Positions 55,979-64,000 of a stretch of 64,000 nt of DNA are shown one piece after another (positions within the stretch are counted from its first letter, which is position 1; every line of letters begins with the position of its first letter). Position numbers and translations under genes: made by a program. The stretch covers positions 80,941 to 144,940 of the forward strand of contig JAHLYQ010000041.1 of NCBI GenBank assembly GCA_025127975.1. The letters run 5' to 3'. The stretch is from Synechococcus sp. CS-1331. GTDB lineage: Bacteria; Cyanobacteriota; Cyanobacteriia; PCC-6307; Cyanobiaceae. Below the pieces are notes generated by a model. That model did no database searches, was not told the origin of the DNA, and saw only the letters and a list, made by a program, of their open reading frames with translations.

Positions 55979-56835
55979 AGCTCCTGCTCGATTGCGGCTG
56001 GGATGGCGTCGAAGCCGCCCCGTTGCCAGCGGGGACTCCAGATCTCCGAGCCACAGACGACGGCCGCGGCTCGGGCGGGATCCGGCTCCAGATAGCGACG
56101 GCCGTCTGTGGCGGCGAACGTCCAGCTCCACCAGCCGCTCGGATACATGGGCACCCAGCCATACATCGGGTCGGCGTAGCCGAACACCTCGCGGATCAGC
56201 TTCACCGTGTCGATGTGCACTTGGCGGAAGGCCTCCGGTGATTCGCTCTGGGTGGCGAACACGCCGCCGGGCCGCAGAATGCGGCGGCAGTGCTCGAAAA
56301 ACGCTCGGTTGAACAGGCCTTCGGCCGGGCCGGCCGGGTCGGAACCATCGACGATCACCACGTCGTAGCTGGCATCGGGCGCATTGGCGGCCCAGGCGAT
56401 GCCGTCGCCCACCGTCAGCTGGAAGCGGGGGTCGCTCCAGCAACCGCCGCCGATGGAGGGCAGGTACTGCTGGCTCCACTCCACCACCAGCCCGTCGATT
56501 TCCACTAAGTCGAGCTGCTGGACGCCGGCGTGGCGCAGGCATTCGCGGGCGGTGCCGCCATCGCCGCCGCCGATCACCAGCACTCGCTCGATGCTCGCCG
56601 CGCCGCAGAGGGCCGGATGCACGATCGCCTCGTGGTAGTGCCGCTCCTGGCGCTCGGCCGTCATCCAGCAGCCATCGAGCAGCAGGCCCTTGCCGTAGCG
56701 CTGGCTGTCGATGATCGTCACCCGCTGGAAGGGTGACTGGGCTTCGGCGACCACCGTGCCCTCGAGGCCATAGCGCACGCCGTCGAAGACCTCGTCTATC
56801 CAGCCTGGGCTGGGTGGGGTGCTGCTCTCGGCCAT
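55972..56835 (-). CDS. speE: spermidine synthase (polyamine aminopropyltransferase)
   Basis: The 287-aa enzyme transfers aminopropyl groups from decarboxylated SAM to putrescine. It shows [18 protein letters not shown] near residue 80, the [18 protein letters not shown] strand and [18 protein letters not shown], with the catalytic Asp pair. ATG 56835 removes an unmatched extension. It overlaps the convergent cNMP-binding-like gene by 7 nt and is divergent from arfB across 79 nt. Confidence 0.93.
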   Translation of the reverse strand: MAESSTPPSPGWIDEVFDGVRYGLEGTVVAEAQSPFQRVTIIDSQRYGKGLLLDGCWMTAERQERHYHEAIVHPALCGAASIERVLVIGGGDGGTARECLRHAGVQQLDLVEIDGLVVEWSQQYLPSIGGGCWSDPRFQLTVGDGIAWAANAPDASYDVVIVDGSDPAGPAEGLFNRAFFEHCRRILRPGGVFATQSESPEAFRQVHIDTVKLIREVFGYADPMYGWVPMYPSGWWSWTFAATDGRRYLEPDPARAAAVVCGSEIWSPRWQRGGFDAIPAAIEQELQ

Positions 56836-56914
56836 GGACGGGAAGGATCGCATCTCCACATTTGCGCATCACGGGTTGCCGATCCCCCCGGGCTGCCCAT
56901 GACAGGCTTTGGGG

Positions 56915-57364
56915 ATGACTGGTGGGGTGCCTGGCGATCTGCGGCTGAGTGAGCGGTGGGTGATCCCCGCAGCGGAGCTGCGCTGGCGCTTTTCGCGCTC
57001 CTCTGGCCCGGGGGGCCAGAACGTGAACACCACCGATTCACGGGTGGAGCTGGTGTTTGATCTGGCGGCCTCCGCTGCCCTGCCGCCCACGATTAAGGCC
57101 CGGGCCCTGCGGCGGCTGGAGGGGCGGCTAGTGGAGGGTTGTGTGGTGATTGCGGCCAGTGAGCACCGCTCCCAGTGGCAGAACCGGGTGGCGGCCCAGC
57201 GGCGCCTGGTGGAGCTGCTGCAGGAGGCGATTAAACCGCCGCCGCCGCCGCGGCGGGCCACCAAGCCCACCCGGGGTTCAAAAGAGCGCCGCCTCGCCGC
57301 CAAGAAACTGCGCGGTGCGATCAAGGGGCAGCGGGGGTCGCGTCCTCTGCTGCCCGAGGACTGA
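56915..57364 (+). CDS. arfB: peptidyl-tRNA hydrolase ArfB (ribosome rescue)
   Basis: The 149-aa protein has the GGQ motif at residues 33-35 in SSGPGGQNVNTTDSRVEL, and no codon-recognition domains. A basic C-terminal tail (RRATKPTRGSKERRLAAKK) should insert in the mRNA channel of stalled ribosomes, as in E. coli YaeJ. The ATG at 56915 is preferred over TTG 56909. Confidence 0.92.
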   Translation: MTGGVPGDLRLSERWVIPAAELRWRFSRSSGPGGQNVNTTDSRVELVFDLAASAALPPTIKARALRRLEGRLVEGCVVIAASEHRSQWQNRVAAQRRLVELLQEAIKPPPPPRRATKPTRGSKERRLAAKKLRGAIKGQRGSRPLLPED

Positions 57365-57389
57365 GCTGTTTATGGATGCCTACATGAGC

Positions 57390-57405
57390 TTGTACATCTG
57401 TACAA
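57390..57405. promoter_or_regulatory. perfect TTGTACA palindrome
   Basis: TTGTACA, TC, TGTACAA is a perfect 16-bp palindrome between the convergent arfB and mazG stops, containing GTAC-N4-GTAC like the element at 32189. A second palindrome, CCTCCCGGAGG, follows. There is no gene start nearby, so an operator role is unclear. Confidence 0.35.
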
Positions 57406-57443
57406 CCTCCCGGAGGCACCAGATAGGCAGCGGGCCTGCCGCC

Positions 57444-58295
57444 TCAGCTGCCAGCCGGCGGCCCGTTCTCCGCCCGGATCTGGGCCTTGGCCTGCTGCCA
57501 TAGGCCTTCGAGCTCGCCAATGCTGCGGCCCTGGAGATCGCCGCCCAGGGCGGCCTCCACCCGGGAGAAGCGATCGAGAAAGCGCCGATTGGTGCCCGCC
57601 AGGCCCTCTTCCGGGTCGATCCGGCACCAGCGAGCCACGTTCACCAGGGTGAACAGCAGATCGCCCAGTTCCTCCTGGGCATGGCGGTGATCCCCGGAGG
57701 CCACAGCTTCTTTGAGCTCGTCGAGCTCCTCGTGCACCTTCGCCCACACCCCCTCGATGTCATCCCACTCGAAGCCGGCCGCAGCCGCCTGTTTGGAGAT
57801 GGTCATGGCGCCGGCCAGGGCGCCCTGGCCGCGCACCTTGCGGGCCAGGCGCTCGCTGAGGGGGCTAACAAGCGGGCTGGTGGAGGGGACCTGTAGGCGC
57901 TCGGCGGCCTTGATTTCCTCCCAGCTGGCCGGTTCGCCGCCGAACACGTGCGGGTGGCGGCGCACCAGCTTGGCGCTGATGCCGCGGGCGATCGCCGCCA
58001 GATCAAAGCGCCCTGCCTCGCCGGCGATCTGGGCGTGCAGCACCACCTGCAACAGCAGGTCGCCCAACTCCTCGGCCAGGTGGTTGTCGTCGCCATGGCG
58101 GATCGCATCGGCCACCTCATGGGCTTCCTCGAGCAGGTAGGACACCAGGGAGGCGTGGGTCTGCTCCAGGTCCCAGGGGCAGCCGGTCCTGGGGTCGCGC
58201 AGCCTTGCCACCACGGCGATCAGCTCGGCGAGGGCCTCAAGGGTCGGGGTGCTGGAGGGGGAGCCCATGGGGGTGGCGGGGCGCGGTAATGCCAC
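57444..58295 (-). CDS. mazG: nucleoside triphosphate pyrophosphohydrolase MazG
   Basis: The 283-aa protein has two MazG modules. The first carries CPWDLEQTHASLVSYLLEEA with EAHEVADAI and the EELGDLLLQ metal site, and the second EELDELKEA and EELGDLLFTLVN. It hydrolyses NTPs, and in bacteria it affects ppGpp. It is not linked to mazEF here. A Pro/Thr-rich N-terminal tail precedes the fold. Confidence 0.93.
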   Translation of the reverse strand: MALPRPATPMGSPSSTPTLEALAELIAVVARLRDPRTGCPWDLEQTHASLVSYLLEEAHEVADAIRHGDDNHLAEELGDLLLQVVLHAQIAGEAGRFDLAAIARGISAKLVRRHPHVFGGEPASWEEIKAAERLQVPSTSPLVSPLSERLARKVRGQGALAGAMTISKQAAAAGFEWDDIEGVWAKVHEELDELKEAVASGDHRHAQEELGDLLFTLVNVARWCRIDPEEGLAGTNRRFLDRFSRVEAALGGDLQGRSIGELEGLWQQAKAQIRAENGPPAGS

Positions 58296-58313
58296 CCTCT
58301 CATCGCCACCCTC

Positions 58314-58820
58314 TCACCGGCGCCGTTTGTGCCACCTCCGCAGCAACCGCGGCGTTTTGGGCATCGGATCACCGTCCTGCACCAGATGCAGCCAGGCGCT
58401 GGCCTCCAGCCCCACCAGCGCCGCGATCACCAGGGGCTGGTGCCCGCGCCAGAGCTGCTGGACTAGCTGCACCAGGGCGGCGGGGGTCGGGGTGCCGAGG
58501 GGTTGGGCCAACCAGCTGAGACCGATCAGCAGGCCCCCCAAATAGAGCAGCCGCCCGCAGCTGCCCAGCAGGGGGCTGTGGGAGAGCAGGGAGCGATGGC
58601 GCAGCAGGTTGCGGTAGGGCCACCAGAGCAGCCGCAGGGCCCCCCAGCGGCGGGTGGGATTGGAGCGGGTGTCGAGGTCGGGGGAGAGCAGCAGGCCCCC
58701 CAGCAGGAAGGCGAGGCTGGCGCAGGCCGCCCCGGCCAGCCCCTGCCACGGCCACCACAGCAATCCGAAGGGCAGACACAGCCCCCAGGTTGCTCGGTCG
58801 TGGCTGGAGCCGCTGGCCAT
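58314..58820 (-). CDS. DUF2227-like putative metal-binding membrane protein
   Basis: The 168-aa protein has three or four hydrophobic segments and His/Asp motifs (SSHDRATW near the start, SPDLDTRSNPTRRWG near residue 46, HRSLLSHSPLLG near residue 75), as in DUF2227/YdjM-like proteins proposed to bind metal. Function is unknown. ATG 58820 puts the conserved His near the N-terminus. It starts 28 nt from tRNA-Val, on the opposite strand. Confidence 0.75.
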   Translation of the reverse strand: MASGSSHDRATWGLCLPFGLLWWPWQGLAGAACASLAFLLGGLLLSPDLDTRSNPTRRWGALRLLWWPYRNLLRHRSLLSHSPLLGSCGRLLYLGGLLIGLSWLAQPLGTPTPAALVQLVQQLWRGHQPLVIAALVGLEASAWLHLVQDGDPMPKTPRLLRRWHKRRR

Positions 58821-58847
58821 GGTTTGTTGGTGTAAGTTGCCCAGCAA

Positions 58848-58919
<72 letters not shown>

Positions 58920-59002
58920 TCGACTTTTTCCAGTGCTGACACGCCTTTTAAGCGAAGCACTGCATTCGTTTGATATGTCCTGATATCGCTTGTTATGGCG
59001 TC

Positions 59003-59033
59003 TGTGCGCACGGCTGTGCGAACATGTGCGCAC
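59003..59033. repeat. three 9-bp repeats with GTGCGCAC palindromes upstream of integrase
   Basis: TGTGCGCAC at 59003-59011, TGTGCGAAC at 59015-59023 and TGTGCGCAC at 59025-59033 lie just before the integrase start at 59052. Two contain the perfect palindrome GTGCGCAC. They could be recombinase arm sites or an operator. Confidence 0.75.
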
Positions 59034-59051
59034 GGTTTAAGGCAGGCACTC

Positions 59052-60311
59052 ATGGCGACGAAGCGACCTCTGGCCTGGGTTAGCTCCATGCGAAATGGGC
59101 TGACGGGTTTGAACGGTGAAGGCTGGACCGTACGCGACATTCGGGGCCGGATCCAACTCTCGGTCCGCTTTGAAGACGGCCAGCGCACCAGCTTGGTGCT
59201 GGATCTGCCCTGGGCGGGCGTAAGCCATGCCGACTTGTTAGCGACGGCGGACAGACTTAAGAAGCTCATGCTCGATAAGGGCCTGGGGTTGCGCGAGGCC
59301 TACGGGCTGCTGGTCGGCTCTAAGGGAACGCAGACGAAGGCCGGCGAACTGAACTGGCAGGAAGTGGTGCGCCGCTTCGAGCAGTTCAAAGTGGGCAGTG
59401 GCGCTGTGAAGCCCAGCAACTGGCAGGAGATGTACAGGCCGGTGATGGAGCAGGCTCTGGCTGCCTTCTTGGCGTCACCTCGTCCCGTAAACAGCAAGGT
59501 GCTCCTGGAGCGGCTGGTGGCAGCCCACGGCGGCGATCCGGGTAGTCGAGGTCGGCAGCTGCGGCTGCAGTACACCGCCCAGCTGCTGCGGTTCGCGGTG
59601 GCGCAGTGTGCCGCTGATCGTCGCTGGGAGCCCCCGGTCAGCCTGAAGCCCTATGTCGGCATCCGAGGCAAGGGCAAGGAGTTCACCACGCCGATCAAAG
59701 ACCACCAGGTGGTTCGCCTGCTGGCCGGCGTAGACAACCCCCAGTGGCGACAAGCCGTGGCTCTGGTGGCCTGCTTCGGGCTTCGTGGGGTGGAGCTGGC
59801 CTACATCCAACCCCGTGGCGACCTGCTCCACTGCAACTACCGCAAGCGCACGGAGCGTTGTCCGGAAGGCACCAAGCCCCGTGACATCGTTGGCCTTGAC
59901 CCTGATGGGCTTGCTGGCCTGAGCGCCAACCTGCTGGCCCAGCTGGCGGAGCAAGGCTCTGCAGCACTTCCCGAGGCTGTTAGGCGCCCGGAGCGGGCCG
60001 GGCAGGCGCTGGGGCAATTTCTTGGCCGGCAGCGGATCTGGCGGGAGCTGATGGAAGGGACGGCGCGCACCCCGAGCACGGATGGGGCCGGACAAGCGCT
60101 GGTGCCCTACAGCCTGCGTCATGGGTATGCCCTGCGCGCCCATGAGATCTATGGCCATAGCCCTAGGGCGACGGCGGCGATGATGGGCCACAGCTTGAAG
60201 ACTCACAGCGATACGTATGGCGCCTGGACGGACCGTGAAGTGATCGAGAACGTCTTGGAACGGACCAAGGCCGTGAGTGCGCGTCTGCAGATGATGCGGG
60301 GGTCCGGTTAG
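59052..60311 (+). CDS. tyrosine recombinase/integrase
   Basis: The 419-aa protein has an N-terminal DNA-binding region and a C-terminal catalytic domain with Arg in CFGLRGVELAYI near residue 241, YSLRHGYALR near residue 353 (Tyr in place of the usual first His) and GHSLKTHSDTYGAW with the nucleophile Tyr near residue 389. ATG 59052 follows a purine-rich AAGGCAGG; an earlier ATG at 58995 would read through the palindromic repeats. It probably integrates the element at tRNA-Val. Confidence 0.9.
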   Translation: MATKRPLAWVSSMRNGLTGLNGEGWTVRDIRGRIQLSVRFEDGQRTSLVLDLPWAGVSHADLLATADRLKKLMLDKGLGLREAYGLLVGSKGTQTKAGELNWQEVVRRFEQFKVGSGAVKPSNWQEMYRPVMEQALAAFLASPRPVNSKVLLERLVAAHGGDPGSRGRQLRLQYTAQLLRFAVAQCAADRRWEPPVSLKPYVGIRGKGKEFTTPIKDHQVVRLLAGVDNPQWRQAVALVACFGLRGVELAYIQPRGDLLHCNYRKRTERCPEGTKPRDIVGLDPDGLAGLSANLLAQLAEQGSAALPEAVRRPERAGQALGQFLGRQRIWRELMEGTARTPSTDGAGQALVPYSLRHGYALRAHEIYGHSPRATAAMMGHSLKTHSDTYGAWTDREVIENVLERTKAVSARLQMMRGSG

Positions 60312-60605
60312 CCGTCTGCAGATACCAATCCGTTCGAATTGGAGCATCGAACGTGTCGCCTAGAATGAAGAGTCCTCAACTGCGGACTACCAAACAAGCG
60401 TCAACATTTCGTCGCCCCCCACCGCGAAGGTGGTAGCAGCGTGAAATGTCCCTGTGGTTTAACGACCAATCGGGAGCGCTTTTTTTGGCCCGTCTTAAGC
60501 AACGCCAGCGGCGGCCAACCATGTTGCGCCCCATCGGTACGCAGAGTTCAACCAACCGCCGATTTTCGCTAAATGCGAATCGGAACCATGCTGTTCCTCT
60601 GACCT
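60312..60605. other. structured region between integrase and excisionase-like gene
   Basis: Within 294 nt lie three possible hairpins: CCAAT/ATTGG near 60335, AGTCC/GGACT at 60371-60388, and a large nested one at 60404-60449. AGCGCT followed by seven T stands near 60475-60487. The region may hold an origin, a regulatory RNA or a terminator-antiterminator. No gene is convincing. Confidence 0.4.
60404..60449. repeat. nested inverted repeat upstream of replication genes
   Basis: An outer stem ACATTTC/GAAATGT encloses CGC/GCG-like pairs and an inner perfect hairpin CCACC-GCGAA-GGTGG. A candidate cruciform or RNA stem-loop near the element replication genes. Confidence 0.6.
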
Positions 60606-60833
60606 ATGCGCTGCCTGCCGACTCCCCGAGCTGTAGAGATGCTCGGACGCTCCAAACTCACCTTGCTCCGATATGCCAGGGATGGGCATCTCACCCCTGG
60701 GGTGCACTTTTTTCGGGGCCCGCATCCAAACTCCCCATACACATGGGATGTGGAGCGCTGCCAGCAGCGCTTCGGGGAGCTGGCACGGATGCCGGCGAGG
60801 AAGTTCTCTCCCCAGCAGACGCCGAGGGCATGA
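60606..60833 (+). CDS. excisionase-like HTH protein
   Basis: The 75-aa protein has a MerR/Xis-type winged-helix start, LPTPRAVEMLGRSKLTLLRY, followed by a GVHFFRGPHPNSPYTWDVER wing typical of small cyanobacterial excisionase/AlpA-like proteins. It could direct excision or control the element. Its TGA overlaps the ATG of the replication gene (ATGA), so the two are coupled. Confidence 0.75.
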   Translation: MRCLPTPRAVEMLGRSKLTLLRYARDGHLTPGVHFFRGPHPNSPYTWDVERCQQRFGELARMPARKFSPQQTPRA

Positions 60834-63800
60834 ATCCAGGCTCAGGGGGCTCGGTATTGCCCTGCAGTGTTCATGCGGCGCTCCAGACCGTGCCGCGCTT
60901 CCTGGAGCTGGCGGCTGGCTTCCGAGGGGGCGACCCCGTGGTGGTGACCTTCTACGGGGGTAAAGACGGGAGCAGCGGCAGCCACCACCTGCGGTGGCGG
61001 GGCCACGCGGAGGGCGGCGGTGCGCTGCCTGTGGTGTGGGATGAGGCGCTCCGCCAGGAGGTGGAGGAGAGGTTGCTGCCTGAGCTGGAGGAAGACCGCC
61101 AGCTGGGGTTTGTTGCCGGGGTGGGGGGCTCTAAGAAGGCGCAGATCACCCATCTGTATGGGTTGCGTGCGGAGATCGATCTGGAGGACAGCCACGAGCT
61201 GCAGCGTCAGGTGTATGCGGCTGTGGAGGAGCGCTACGGCATCCGGTTCACGCTGCTGGACACCGGCGGGAAGTCGCTGCACGCGTGGATCGCCTCATCA
61301 ACAGCGATCCCTGTCGAGCAGTACAGCTACACATCGAAGCGATGGCACGCGCTGATTGTCGAGACGGCACAGAAGGCTGGCCTGGATCTACCGAAAGGGC
61401 CGGATAATGCGTGCCACGGTCCCACCCAAGTGATGCGGCTGCCGGGTGCGGTGCACAAGAAGAGCAGGAAGGTGGCGGAGGTGATCCAGTGGGGCGAGGG
61501 CCCGGTAGCGCTGGAGGCCCTGGCTCTGGCCTGGTCGGAGGTGGAGGAGTGGGCGAAGCGCACGGAGGTCCCGAAGACGGTGGCCAAGCAGGCGTTTGCC
61601 CGTAAGTGCGAGGCCGGGCAGTTCCTGGGCCGGAGCGGTGATGCGCGGATCGATGAGCTGGTGAGCCTGGCGCGGGCTGTGCCGATACGGGTGCCGGGAG
61701 GCGGGACCTACGACACGGTGCTCAAGCTGGTGGGTGCGCTGAGCCGGGCGTTGGGGGCGGAGGAAGCGGCGCAGGTGCTGCACCGTGCGGGACACCTGGA
61801 TAAGGAGGGCCGGCCGTCGCTGGAGGGCCTGCGGCAGTGGTGCGGGACGTTCGACTCGGATCCTGAGGGTGCTGCGGATCACCTGGGTTGGCTGGCTGTG
61901 TGGGCTGAGCGGGAGCACGGTTGGCACCGGCCGGCACTGGGGCTGGAGGGCGTCCTGCAGCCCAGCGAACTGGTGGCCCCGAACTCTGAGGCGATCAGTG
62001 AGGCGCTGTTCTCCGGTGGTCCTGGCCTGCTCGTGTGCCGCACTGGGACGGGGAAGAGTGAGGGCGCCTTCGCTTATGTAAATCGACTGGACGAAAACTG
62101 GGCTGGCGCAGCTCGTGAGTTCTCTGCGGTCATGATTACGCCACGGCGCACCATCAACAGTCAGTCGGCGCAAAAGCTCAGGGCAGTAAACGTTTCCGGG
62201 CGGCTAACCGGGAAGGGAGACCCTTTCCGTCAGCCAGGAACTCAGCCCAACCGTTATGTGTGCTGCTTGCAATCGCTGGGGAACCCGGACAAGCAAAACG
62301 GCCACGCTGCTTTCTGGGGGGAGTACCAGAGTCTGGGGGATGCTGGATCCACGCCTGTGCCTACTGGGCGGGGGGTCATGGCGGCGGTGCTGATCCTCGA
62401 TGAATTCCGCCAGATATTGACCGATCTGCTGCTCTCACCCAGCGGCCCGAAAACGTTGTGGGAAGAGCCTGCAAAACGTTGGCGCTCAGGAATCGCCCTA
62501 GTGCGCTCGATCGCACATGCCGGGGTGGTGCTGGCAATGGATGCACAGGCTGGAGTGCCTGAGCAGGAGCTGTTGCGGGGCATCGGGCGCGTCGAGGCTG
62601 CTCGGGTCCTGGGCTGCCCGACAGTTGCACCATCCAGGACGATGTGCTGGACGTCGGATCAGAACCGCTGGCGCGATTGCTTGCTGGGTCACGCGAAGAC
62701 CCGTTCTGCAACCGATAGGCCCCTACTAGTCGTCACTGGAGCGAAGGGCAAGGAGGGCAAAGGGCAGCGGGGTCTATCGGCTAGGGCCCTGCGTGACGCG
62801 CTTCTGGAGGCTGTTCCCGGGGTCCGGGTGTTGATCATCGACGCCGAGAGCAAAGACATCAAAGCCGCCCAGCAGGTGCTGCGGGGTGAGGTGGAGGGCT
62901 GGGACGTGGTGATCTGCACTCCAGTGGCTCAGTCCGGGGTGAGCTGGGTCAGTGCGTTTGCGGAGACAGTGTTTGTTGCCGGTGGGCGAACGCTGCCACC
63001 GAACATCTGCGGAGGTCAGGCAGGACGCCGTGAGCGAACGGCGACCACCTGCGTGGCGTATGTGCCAAAGACCGAGTGGGACCGCTCGCTGCCTCTGTAC
63101 GACCAGGAGGAAGACAAGATTCGAGCAGAACTGCGTAAAGCGCGGGAGCAGGCGGGGGATCTAGCGATCGCGCATGGCTGGGAGATCGTGCTGTTGGAGC
63201 GAGTGTTCGTGCTGGCAGCCCGGAGGCAGATCGAGGAGCTGGCGCTGTTCCGTGATTACACGCTGCATTACGCGGCGGTGGATGGCTGGGCCACGGAAGA
63301 GCTGGCGCCTGTTAAGCCGTTGCCTCGGCTGAAGGGGTCAGGGGGAGTGCGTGAGAAGCGCACCGAGCCAGTGCCCTACGGCGAGCTTGATCAATGGCAT
63401 GAGCTGCTGGTGCGCAGCTTGCGGCTGCAGGCCAATGGAGCAGTGTGCGAGGTGGCGCAGGCCCAGGCAGAGGCCCTGGCGGAGAGCAACCAGGCGAAGG
63501 TCGGTAGTGCCGGCGCGGACCTGCTGTCCGCGAACCTGTCCGAGGTGCTGGAGCTGCTGCTGAGCGCCGGCCTGGGGCGGCTCTGTGACGGAGAGCGCCG
63601 TGCGGGAGACCACGAGCTGGTCAGGGCCGTGGCCGAGGCTTTGCAAATCCCAGAGGCTGCTCGGGTGCTGCGCAATGCGGTCTGGCTGCAGGTCGACCTG
63701 AAGGGCACAGGTGCCAAACCGGCCAGGACGATTGGCACGGTGGTGCGCAGCCTGGGCGGTGTCAGTGACGCGAAGAAAGTGGGGCCCCGGGGAGCGCAGC

Positions 63801-63838
63801 AGCAGCTGTATCGCTGGGTGTTGCCGGGGGAGCGGTAG
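60830..63838 (+). CDS. primase-helicase replication protein (CyRepA1-like)
   Basis: The 1002-aa protein combines a primase-polymerase-like part and a helicase. Residues 100-210 show the primase pattern: Glu-x-Asp in LRAEIDLED near residue 114, GGKSLHAWIAS near residue 147 and TQVMRLPGAVHK near residue 200. The helicase part has Walker A CRTGTGKSEGA near residue 403, AVLILDEFRQIL near residue 520 and VVICTPVAQSGVSW near residue 695, as in origin-binding helicases and cyanobacterial CyRepA1 plasmid proteins. It should start replication of an excised or episomal form of the element. The ATG 60830 is chosen by its overlap with the previous stop; upstream in-frame sequence belongs to other features. 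Confidence 0.75.
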   Translation: MNPGSGGSVLPCSVHAALQTVPRFLELAAGFRGGDPVVVTFYGGKDGSSGSHHLRWRGHAEGGGALPVVWDEALRQEVEERLLPELEEDRQLGFVAGVGGSKKAQITHLYGLRAEIDLEDSHELQRQVYAAVEERYGIRFTLLDTGGKSLHAWIASSTAIPVEQYSYTSKRWHALIVETAQKAGLDLPKGPDNACHGPTQVMRLPGAVHKKSRKVAEVIQWGEGPVALEALALAWSEVEEWAKRTEVPKTVAKQAFARKCEAGQFLGRSGDARIDELVSLARAVPIRVPGGGTYDTVLKLVGALSRALGAEEAAQVLHRAGHLDKEGRPSLEGLRQWCGTFDSDPEGAADHLGWLAVWAEREHGWHRPALGLEGVLQPSELVAPNSEAISEALFSGGPGLLVCRTGTGKSEGAFAYVNRLDENWAGAAREFSAVMITPRRTINSQSAQKLRAVNVSGRLTGKGDPFRQPGTQPNRYVCCLQSLGNPDKQNGHAAFWGEYQSLGDAGSTPVPTGRGVMAAVLILDEFRQILTDLLLSPSGPKTLWEEPAKRWRSGIALVRSIAHAGVVLAMDAQAGVPEQELLRGIGRVEAARVLGCPTVAPSRTMCWTSDQNRWRDCLLGHAKTRSATDRPLLVVTGAKGKEGKGQRGLSARALRDALLEAVPGVRVLIIDAESKDIKAAQQVLRGEVEGWDVVICTPVAQSGVSWVSAFAETVFVAGGRTLPPNICGGQAGRRERTATTCVAYVPKTEWDRSLPLYDQEEDKIRAELRKAREQAGDLAIAHGWEIVLLERVFVLAARRQIEELALFRDYTLHYAAVDGWATEELAPVKPLPRLKGSGGVREKRTEPVPYGELDQWHELLVRSLRLQANGAVCEVAQAQAEALAESNQAKVGSAGADLLSANLSEVLELLLSAGLGRLCDGERRAGDHELVRAVAEALQIPEAARVLRNAVWLQVDLKGTGAKPARTIGTVVRSLGGVSDAKKVGPRGAQQQLYRWVLPGER

Positions 63839-63890
63839 CCAATAACTCCAGGTTTTCCTATAGGGCACCTCGAAAAATACGATCAGCCCT

Positions 63891-63917
63891 TGCGTTGAGG
63901 CGGCAATAGCTTATAAT
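63891..63917 (+). promoter_or_regulatory. promoter of the IS transposase
   Basis: TTGCGT (63891-63896) and a perfect TATAAT (63912-63917) stand 15 nt apart, 26 nt before the transposase ATG. Confidence 0.55.
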
Positions 63918-63942
63918 TTGGATAGTTAATTGCATCCCTGGT

Positions 63943-64000
63943 ATGGGCCAAAGAGGCTTCTGGGACGAGCAGCAGAGGGTTGACAAGCTCAAAACTAAAA
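63943..64000 (+). CDS. IS5-family-like transposase, N-terminal fragment (cut by window)
   Basis: The visible 19 codons, MGQRGFWDEQQRVDKLKTK, resemble the N-terminus of IS5-family transposases (MGQxGFxD pattern). The gene runs off the window. Identification rests on a short stretch plus the upstream inverted-repeat-like sequence. Confidence 0.6.
   Translation, partial: MGQRGFWDEQQRVDKLKTK

Larger units (their letters stand above)
63864..64000 (+). mobile_element. left end of an IS5-like insertion sequence (cut by window)
   Basis: From about 63864 (GGGCACCTCGAAAAATACG) the composition changes to AT-rich DNA leading into a transposase start. GGGCACCTCG is probably the terminal inverted repeat. 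The right end is outside the window. Confidence 0.6.

Noticed and set aside
55490-56872. 460-aa minus-strand frame over speE
   Set aside because: It is a shifted-frame shadow of speE, Arg/Gly/Pro-rich and without motifs.
60109-60147. Inactive integrase because the first His of the HxxR motif is Tyr
   Set aside because: Substitutions at that position occur in active tyrosine recombinases, and the Arg, second His and Tyr residues are present.
60446-60829. N-terminal extension of the replication protein
   Set aside because: It overlaps the excisionase-like gene and the hairpin region and shows no conserved composition; ATG 60830 overlaps the previous stop as expected for coupling.

Overview
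The window comes from a high-GC unicellular cyanobacterium of the picocyanobacterial type (Cyanobium/Synechococcus-like; an inference). The reasons are a ferredoxin-dependent NarB and NirA, the cyanobacterial accessory protein NarM, the ABC nitrate transporter NrtABCD with its fused NrtC, cyanase, a cyanobacterial HPP membrane protein and a CyRepA1-like replication protein. Genes are tightly packed with many 1-14 nt overlaps. Strain and species cannot be named from sequence alone.

Region 1 (1-22.6 kb) is a nitrogen-assimilation supercluster. It holds cofactor genes (moaA, mobA), a FdhF/YdeP-type molybdoenzyme, an HPP protein (probable nitrite transport), a TSUP permease, cynS, narM, narB, nrtABCD, a TrpD-like protein, nirA, a CbiX-like protein and cobA. 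Together these cover nitrate uptake, reduction to nitrite and ammonium, the molybdenum cofactor and siroheme. NtcA-like half-palindromes lie in front of nrtA, nirA and narB/narM. Two accessory insertions interrupt the cluster: a VOC/lipocalin cassette flanked by duplicated debris of its neighbours, and an MNT-HEPN toxin-antitoxin pair.

Region 2 (22.7-34.6 kb) starts with a cupin protein. A four-gene overlapping amidoligase operon follows (circularly permuted ATP-grasp, alpha-E, transglutaminase, DUF2126). Next come a small secreted protein, the queC-pabB-pabC operon, an ecotin-like protease inhibitor with an Arg at P1, queE, and a zeta-like kinase/ParD-like antitoxin pair.

Region 3 (35-48.4 kb) is a type I secretion locus. 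It has two large secreted proteins (895 and 1809 aa), a parvulin-like protein, an ABC exporter with cyclic-nucleotide-binding-like and C39-like N-terminal domains, and an HlyD adaptor.

Region 4 (48.4-58.9 kb) is mostly housekeeping: pyrG, dps, aspS, gcvT, speE, arfB, mazG and a DUF2227-like gene. An AT-richer MlaE/MlaD-like pair without an ATPase sits inside it. The region ends in tRNA-Val(UAC).

Region 5 (58.9-64 kb) is the left end of an integrative element at that tRNA. It holds a tyrosine recombinase with repeated palindromes upstream, an excisionase-like HTH protein coupled to a primase-helicase replication protein, and the start of an IS5-like insertion sequence. The right end lies outside the window.
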